This document shows positions 25,993 to 31,235 of a stretch of DNA of 31,235 bases, one piece after another. The notes under the pieces were generated by a model, which searched no databases, was not told the origin of the DNA, and saw only the letters and a program-made list of their open reading frames with translations. The stretch is from Prevotella sp. (lineage in GTDB: Bacteria; Bacteroidota; Bacteroidia; Bacteroidales; Bacteroidaceae): positions 1 through 31,235 of the forward strand of contig DLZV01000030.1 of assembly GCA_003447235.1 (NCBI GenBank), read 5' to 3'. Position 1 is the first letter of the stretch. Every line of letters begins with the position of its first letter. A program made the translations under genes and the position numbers.

Positions 25993-26041
25993 CAAAGATA
26001 CAAAATTATACCCAAAGGTATTATACCTAATGGTATAATTT
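25993..26041 (-). promoter_or_regulatory. Promoter and double-palindrome operator of the orphan ATPase
   Basis: The -7 element TATCTTTG (minus strand, 26000-25993) is 23 nt before the ATG. Immediately upstream are two palindromes of the form TATACC-N4-GGTAT(A), at 26007-26021 and 26022-26037. The whole block is enclosed in an 11-bp perfect inverted repeat, AAAATTATACC with GGTATAATTTT (about 26002-26012 and 26032-26042). A dimeric or tetrameric repressor is the simplest reading. Confidence 0.65.
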
Positions 26042-26214
26042 TGAAAACTTTTTGTTTTTTTGTCCCCATCCCTCTTTTTGAGCGCTAACGGCAATGGAGT
26101 ATGATGGTTGAATTCACGCCTCCTTAAAACGCTACCAATTTCAAAGGTGACTTTAACAGTTGTTCTGGCCAAATATTATGATGGTATGAACGTAAAAAAG
26201 GCACACCGAAGTAA

Positions 26215-26222
26215 TATCTTTG
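26215..26222 (+). promoter_or_regulatory. -7 element upstream of the WYL remnant
   Basis: TATCTTTG 38 nt before the ATG at 26261. It appears intact although the gene it served is broken. Between the ATPase operator and here nothing else is recognised. Confidence 0.45.
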
Positions 26223-26260
26223 CAGTCGAAACGTTATCTATATAAATGTAATATACGAAT

Positions 26261-26546
26261 ATGGCACTGAACCAAACCAATAAGCTCGTATGGATTATGG
26301 AGATCATCTATCGTGCACATAAGAATTCATTCGAGAAACTGAACCTCCGCTGGATGGACAATGTAGATTTGAGCATAGGTGACGTTGAAGTGCACTTTTT
26401 GAACTGCATGTCCGCTCGACAATCGACTTCCAACAGGAATTGCTTTGGAATGTTGAAAACTTGAAGTGCTCGAACTTCTATGACTACGTAAGGAGATTGC
26501 AGGAAAAGTAAAGAGGATGTGGAACAAGTATAAGGAGGGTAAGTAA
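26261..26546 (+). pseudogene. Remnant of a WYL-domain transcriptional regulator
   Basis: The first 40 codons (MALNQTNKLVWIMEIIYRAHK..., RWMDNVDLS) are the N-terminus of Bacteroidetes WYL regulators. The middle of the gene, about 200 codons, is missing. After a frame change in a T5 run near 26396, a C-terminal-like stretch (LHVRSTIDFQQELLW) is legible in a second frame. The usual last residues (RMWNKYKEGK and stop) lie in a third frame. So the gene has lost its core and carries at least two frame changes. Intact relatives are about 300-350 residues. Confidence 0.75.
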
Positions 26547-26860
26547 TGCTGGAAACAGAAGATGCGCCCATCTTTCCCGAAGTGTGGAAGCAGATAGAGT
26601 CAAAGATAGCCGGTCTCCCTCTCGTAGCCAACAATAAGGCATTCGACGAGAGTTGTCTGAAAGCCGTATTCCATATCTATTGGATGGACTATCCCGACAA
26701 TCCGTCCTACTGTACATGCGTCGCTTCGTGCCGAGTCTGGCCACAAGGCAGCCACACCATTAATGTTATTACAGACGGCTGCGGCTATGAAATGTCAAAT
26801 AACCATCAGACCCTGGTAGATGCAGAAGCCTTCGTCGTTATCGCACTGGAGATACTATGA
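26546..26860 (+). pseudogene. N-terminally truncated 3'-5' exonuclease (DnaQ-like)
   Basis: A 104-codon frame whose ATG overlaps the WYL remnant's stop. It matches the second half of the DnaQ/DEDDh exonuclease that often follows WYL genes in Bacteroidales: FPEVWKQIESKIAGLPLV, NKAFDESCLKAVF, YCTCVASCRVWP, then NNHQTLVDAEA with the His-x4-Asp of the last motif. The first 55 or so residues, with the DxE catalytic pair, are missing, and an expected HNKAF reads NNKAF. It is probably inactive. The joint deletion with the WYL gene suggests decay of a formerly co-transcribed pair. Confidence 0.7.
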
Positions 26861-26941
26861 TGAGTTTTCGAAGTATATTTTTTACATATCATAATGTATA
26901 AACGAATCTTGAGCATATTTTAACAAAATACACACATATAT

Positions 26942-28808
26942 ATGGCAGTATATGATAAATTACTTTATAGTTCTAAAGAATTGTTCGACTCCTATTTGCA
27001 AGGGAAGACATATTCCATTCCTCCTTATCAAAGAGGATACAAATGGGATACAAAAGACATCGAGCGTTTGCTAAAAGACATCAATGAGTTCTCACCCAAT
27101 GAGGACCTTAATCTGTTTTACTGTCTTCAGAACATCACTCTTGTTGAGAGTTAGGATTCTAAGACATTCAACGTTGTGGATGGACAGCAAAGGCTGACTA
27201 CCCTTACTGTCATTCTTTCATATCTCAACGAATATGAGTTAATCAACGAGAAGTTGCAATATAATGTAAGAAAGGAAACAGAAGAGTTTCTCAAGGAATA
27301 TATTTTCAAACCTAACGAACTCAAAAACATACAGAATTGGGAGCAATTTCTGGAGAATACAACCATTAAAGGGAAGGACTACGACTATCAGGACGTATTC
27401 TATTTGTTCAATGCTTACAAGGCTATCCAGACTTGGTTTGAAACCTATCCTAATTCAGTTACAGCGATGAAAGACAAGATTCTCAACCATGTCAAGCTAA
27501 TTGTGAATCTCCCTAAGAATATCGAGGAGCAGGAGTTGTTTGAAAATTTGAACAGAAAAAGAGTCCCTTTGGATGGAGCCGACCTTATCCGTGCATTAAT
27601 CATTACTAGAGTTGCAAAAAAAAGAGATTGGAGATATTGATGACAGCATAAAACAGAACGTATTGATTAACGAGCGAAGAGTAAAGATAGGACTTATGCT
27701 TGACCGCATTAACCATTGGTGGGCTGACGAAAACAAGAAAAACTACTTTCATCAATTCACTAAAGAATCCAAAGTCCCAGATGAGGAGTCCATTTCATTC
27801 AATGATGTAACATACCCTATAAACCATCTCTATAAACTGTATGTTCTGGCATACGGAGAAGGTGTGCTAGATATGGAATTCTTCGAGAAGAAAGTAATAG
27901 AAGATGGTTTTTTAGATGAGTTACAATTGCTACAAAGAACAATGGACAACTGGTGCAATGATAAAGAACTATACCATCTCATACTCTTCACAAGTATCTA
28001 TGCTAGAGAAAAGATAAAAGAAGAGCCTGTTCTCAGCTTCAAAGAGCTTTTACACCAATGGAAGAAGCTTTATAGGAAAGACTTCATTCGCTTCCTAAAG
28101 AAAAGAATTGCAAGCACCGAAGTTTTTAATGATTTAATCAATCAAACGGAAAGATGCAAAGAGGAAAATGAAAAAACCGCGTTCTTAGAAAACTGGTATG
28201 ATAATAAGCTGATTACGGTATCGGTATTACTCGACATCATCAGCATCCTCTCATCGAATAATACATGTCTTCCTGCCAGACACTTCAAGGCCTACAAGGA
28301 AGACTTAGAACATATATTCCCGCAGACACCCGTTGGAGACAGAATCAAGGACAAGATTAAGCAAACACAGATTCTCAAAGAATACATTGATATCATAAAC
28401 CAATCGCTCAGTGAAGAAGAAAAGATCAATATTAATGACTGCGATATAGATTGGGAAAATCAAAACTGGAAAGATGATATTAAGTTTCGTATCAATAATA
28501 GAATTGAGAAAGTCATACCGGTCAATTCTCTTGGAAATATGTGCGTACTTCATGAATCTGTCAACAGAGGCTATGGAAATGACTTTTTCTTGGAGAAACG
28601 AATAGATATCATGCGTAAGTCTCAAGAAGGTTTCTTTATCAGACCTCATGTATATGATGCTTTCAACAAGATTTTTCTAGAGCGCCATGACGAATCCATC
28701 GATATGAAAATGATGAACCGATGGGATAGGTCTGATATCCTTGCAAGACGAGAATATATAATTAAACGAATAAGTAACTTCTTAAATATATCAAATGAGC
28801 AAGCGTAA
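26942..28808 (+). pseudogene. GmrSD-like DUF262/DUF1524 gene, interrupted by TAG and a frameshift
   Basis: When joined, three pieces give about 622 residues. Piece 1 has the DUF262 opening IPPYQRGYKWDTKDIERLL. An in-frame TAG at 27152-27154 (codon 71) interrupts it, and the same frame resumes with NVVDGQQRLTTLTVIL, the DUF262 nucleotide motif. At an A8 run (27616-27623) the frame shifts; with A7 it would read RVAKKEIGDIDDS without a break. Piece 3 has the DUF1524 HNH-like nuclease features EDLEHIFPQTP and SLGNMCVLHESVNRGYG. GmrSD-type proteins are nucleotide-dependent restriction enzymes against modified phage DNA. Its end overlaps the next DUF262 gene by 14 nt. Otherwise the coding sequence looks well preserved, so the lesions are recent or bypassed. 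Confidence 0.8.
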
Positions 28809-30981
28809 CGCGTATCTTAAAGATGAAAACCTTCTAACTCTGTTTTCTCTGAACAATATGATTGTTCCGGAGATACAGAGAGAATATGTATGGGGTAACA
28901 ATAGTGATGTGTTGGAAAAATTTCTTCAGGAGTTGGAGAAAAAAGGCTCTCCTTGTCAGGAATGCCACCATGTTCACACAAACAAGAACATAAACGTAGG
29001 ATTTCTCTATTCCTACAAACCCTCATATGTAAAGTACGAAAGTGAGAGAATCCTTGATGAGTTTCTCATTGATGGTCAACAGAGAATCACTACTCTTTTT
29101 TTGCTTCTTCTCTATAGAGCAACCATTGAAGAGAGAATTGATGACTTCTTGACAATATGTAGAGCAGATGAGGATGATTTGCATATGGGCTTCACCTACA
29201 AAGTCAGAAGCCTGACCCAGCAGTTCCTAGTTCAATTGATAAGGCATGCTAGAGAAGAAGGCTGCAGCGCTTTTGATTTCATCATGGATTTAAACAATTC
29301 TCCTCACTGGTTCCTTGATGATTACAAAAATGACCCGACAGTGATGTCCATGATTTCTGCACTCAAATCAATCAAGAAAACTTTTGGTAACGCATCAAAT
29401 TTTTACTTTGATTATCTTCTCACAAATATTCATTTCTGGCACTTCAAAACAGAAGCAACTTCTCAGGGCGAGGAACTGTACATAACAATGAATTCTCGTG
29501 GTGAGCAGTTATCTGATAATGAAATGCAGAAATCAAGAGTCTTGCCTAGCTCAGAACTCTTAAAATACGGTCGTGAGTGGGAGGAATGGCAAACTTTCTT
29601 CTGGAGAAATAGGACAAAAGGAAATGCCAAAAATGTGAATGCAGACAAGGGATTCAACAATTTTCTTGCCTGTATTGAAGGCTTGGAATATTTCAATGAT
29701 CCATCCAAAAAGGCAAGCAATATTAAGGTCGATGTCATAAAAACCTATATGACAGGTCTGATGTATATCTGCAGCCAGGAATTCAGAAATGAACTGCAGT
29801 CTCTCTACAATGGTCTTTACACAGGTTGGTTCGACTCATTTATCAACTGTCTTTGGAATGAGATAAACACTTATGATGGCAAATGGGACATTAGTGATCC
29901 AAGAGGTGGTAACCAGGAAGCAAGGAATGACTACAAGAATAAGTCTATCGCCAGAAACAAGTCTATGCTCTTTTGGCCATGGATGACATATTTCAAAAAG
30001 TGTAAAGGCGAAGAAAGGGATGACCAGCTTTTGGTGAGATTACTGCATTTTTATTACATCAGATTCTGGTGCTACAAACGTTCTGCAACATCTATCGAAA
30101 CAATAGTCAATGCGTTCATTAACAAAAGTGGACGTATTCATGACATTGATATTGCAACGAGAGATGAAGAAGAGGAGGACAATATCAACAGTAAGACCTT
30201 CAGTGAAGAAGAAGTACTTTTATCAAGACTCTACTTCTCTGATGAAGCCAACACGAGCAAGATAGAATCCTGTATCTGGGAAATTCAGGAGATTCCCTAC
30301 TTCCTGGATGGTAAGGGGGTTGGAGGTAACACCATCTTTGAGTTTTTCCAGGATAAAGAGATTATTGACAGGGGCAATATCCTCAATAGCATAACATCAT
30401 TCAAGGATAAGATTATCAGTCTTCTTGGCACAAAGCCTACAGGTTCGTCACACATAGACATTAAAAAAATACTTCTGTTTTATGAAATTGACAACAAGGC
30501 TTTTTGGGAACAGCAATCGCCTTGGTATTATAGCAATTATGAAACCAGCGAATGGAAGAGGATTGTCCGAACAAAGCATTTCATTAGCTTCTACAAAGAT
30601 TTCTTTAATAAAGGTCTGAATAGTCAGGAACTACTTCAACAAAAAAGATGCGAGTTCTTTTTTGAAAACAAGACTTTGGACAGAAACGGAAAGCAGTGGA
30701 GTCACAGAAAACTGGCCATCCTATATGATTTGCTTTCTGTTAATGGAGGTATTTGGGATGACGATCATGCCAATGTTGCATTTGACAAGAATGATGATGC
30801 AGAATCAAAAAGTGAAATATTCTTGGGACAGGATAGAATCTGGAAAGCGAAACGTTACTTAGACTCAAAGAATAGAATAACCCTATCGCAGGATTGGAAG
30901 AAGATACTTAAAGAGTATAATGTAGAAATCATCGATTTTACCGAAGATATAAACGATTCAGAAGAATATGTTGAAGGATAA
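28795..30981 (+). CDS. DUF262-domain protein (728 aa), second gene of the pair
   Basis: An intact AT-rich gene. The N-terminal DUF262 domain shows IVPEIQREYVWGNNSDVL near residue 22 and the FLIDGQQRITTLFLLLL motif near residue 90, then ELYITMNSRGEQLSDNEMQKS near 230, the usual later DUF262 block. The remaining 450 residues are hydrophilic and helical, with no HIxP/DUF1524 nuclease motif found. It overlaps the end of the upstream DUF262-DUF1524 gene by 14 nt, so the two were built as a translationally coupled pair. A defence role is inferred from the family. With its partner broken, it may be inactive, or act alone as a nucleotide-sensing component. Confidence 0.85.
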   Translation: MSKRNAYLKDENLLTLFSLNNMIVPEIQREYVWGNNSDVLEKFLQELEKKGSPCQECHHVHTNKNINVGFLYSYKPSYVKYESERILDEFLIDGQQRITTLFLLLLYRATIEERIDDFLTICRADEDDLHMGFTYKVRSLTQQFLVQLIRHAREEGCSAFDFIMDLNNSPHWFLDDYKNDPTVMSMISALKSIKKTFGNASNFYFDYLLTNIHFWHFKTEATSQGEELYITMNSRGEQLSDNEMQKSRVLPSSELLKYGREWEEWQTFFWRNRTKGNAKNVNADKGFNNFLACIEGLEYFNDPSKKASNIKVDVIKTYMTGLMYICSQEFRNELQSLYNGLYTGWFDSFINCLWNEINTYDGKWDISDPRGGNQEARNDYKNKSIARNKSMLFWPWMTYFKKCKGEERDDQLLVRLLHFYYIRFWCYKRSATSIETIVNAFINKSGRIHDIDIATRDEEEEDNINSKTFSEEEVLLSRLYFSDEANTSKIESCIWEIQEIPYFLDGKGVGGNTIFEFFQDKEIIDRGNILNSITSFKDKIISLLGTKPTGSSHIDIKKILLFYEIDNKAFWEQQSPWYYSNYETSEWKRIVRTKHFISFYKDFFNKGLNSQELLQQKRCEFFFENKTLDRNGKQWSHRKLAILYDLLSVNGGIWDDDHANVAFDKNDDAESKSEIFLGQDRIWKAKRYLDSKNRITLSQDWKKILKEYNVEIIDFTEDINDSEEYVEG

Positions 30982-31106
30982 AGATTTTGATATAATGTTT
31001 TTCGGAGTCTTTGAAGAACATTCTGGTTTCAATAGAGGTTTTATGGAGACTGTTAACATTGAGAAAACTTTCAAAATCTGAAGATTTCTTGAATCTCCAA
31101 CACCGA

Positions 31107-31163
31107 CCACTACAAAGAGGTGCTTTCATGGGTGCAGACCATGAAGTACTCTCTTTGTAGTGG
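31107..31163. other. 57-nt long hairpin downstream of the DUF262 pair
   Basis: CCACTACAAAGAG (31107-31119) pairs perfectly with CTCTTTGTAGTGG (31151-31163), and inside it TTCATGG (31125-31131) pairs with CCATGAA (31139-31145) around a 7-nt loop. No U-tract follows directly, although a second small hairpin (CCATTAAG/CTTAACGG) and a T-rich stretch come about 45 nt later. It could be a terminator system, a processing site or the end of a small mobile unit. No gene is seen in 30982-31235. Confidence 0.6.
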
Positions 31164-31235
31164 TAAACAGAGCCATTAAGGTTCTTAACGGATAAATGAT
31201 TGCAGTTTTTTCTTACAATACTCTGTTAATAATTA

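Overview
The window looks like a chromosomal segment of a Bacteroidales bacterium, most likely Prevotella/Segatella-like. Evidence: repeated promoter -7 elements of the Bacteroidetes form TAnnTTTG, few Shine-Dalgarno sites, Bacteroidetes-type protein families (EFR1 ferredoxin, GH109, orphan AAA ATPases, WYL/exonuclease pair), and a GC-rich core flanked by AT-rich accessory DNA. No tool was run; names come from reading motifs.

Left part (1-4.5 kb): two orphan AAA-type ATPase genes on the minus strand (DUF4143 type and AAA-like/DUF1703 nuclease type) flank a flavodoxin-ferredoxin (EFR1-type) gene. That gene is preceded by a 75-bp repeat array whose last copy supplies its promoter, apparently giving a leaderless mRNA.

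Core part (4.5-20.3 kb): a minus-strand operon TetR regulator - fabG - RluA-family pseudouridine synthase; a plus-strand glutamine-amidotransferase cluster glmS - purF-like - carA - carB, with a structured leader before glmS; a small lipoprotein; a YitT-family membrane protein with a structured leader; then pyk-ansA on the minus strand, convergent with yitT and separated from it by a good bidirectional terminator.

Middle part (20.4-24.7 kb): a small antitoxin-like ORF preceded by a headless toxin fragment (zeta-like C-terminus) that begins exactly at the umuC stop codon; umuDC for error-prone translesion synthesis; an exported GH109-type glycosidase; and an initiator tRNA-fMet with its own promoter and terminator.

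Right part (24.7-31.2 kb): an AT-rich accessory island directly downstream of the tRNA. It holds a third orphan ATPase with a striking palindromic operator, decayed WYL-regulator and exonuclease remnants, and a tandem pair of DUF262 (GmrSD-like) genes. The first of the pair also carries a DUF1524 HNH-like domain and is broken by one in-frame TAG and one A8 frameshift; the second (728 aa) is intact. The window ends with a 57-nt near-perfect hairpin.
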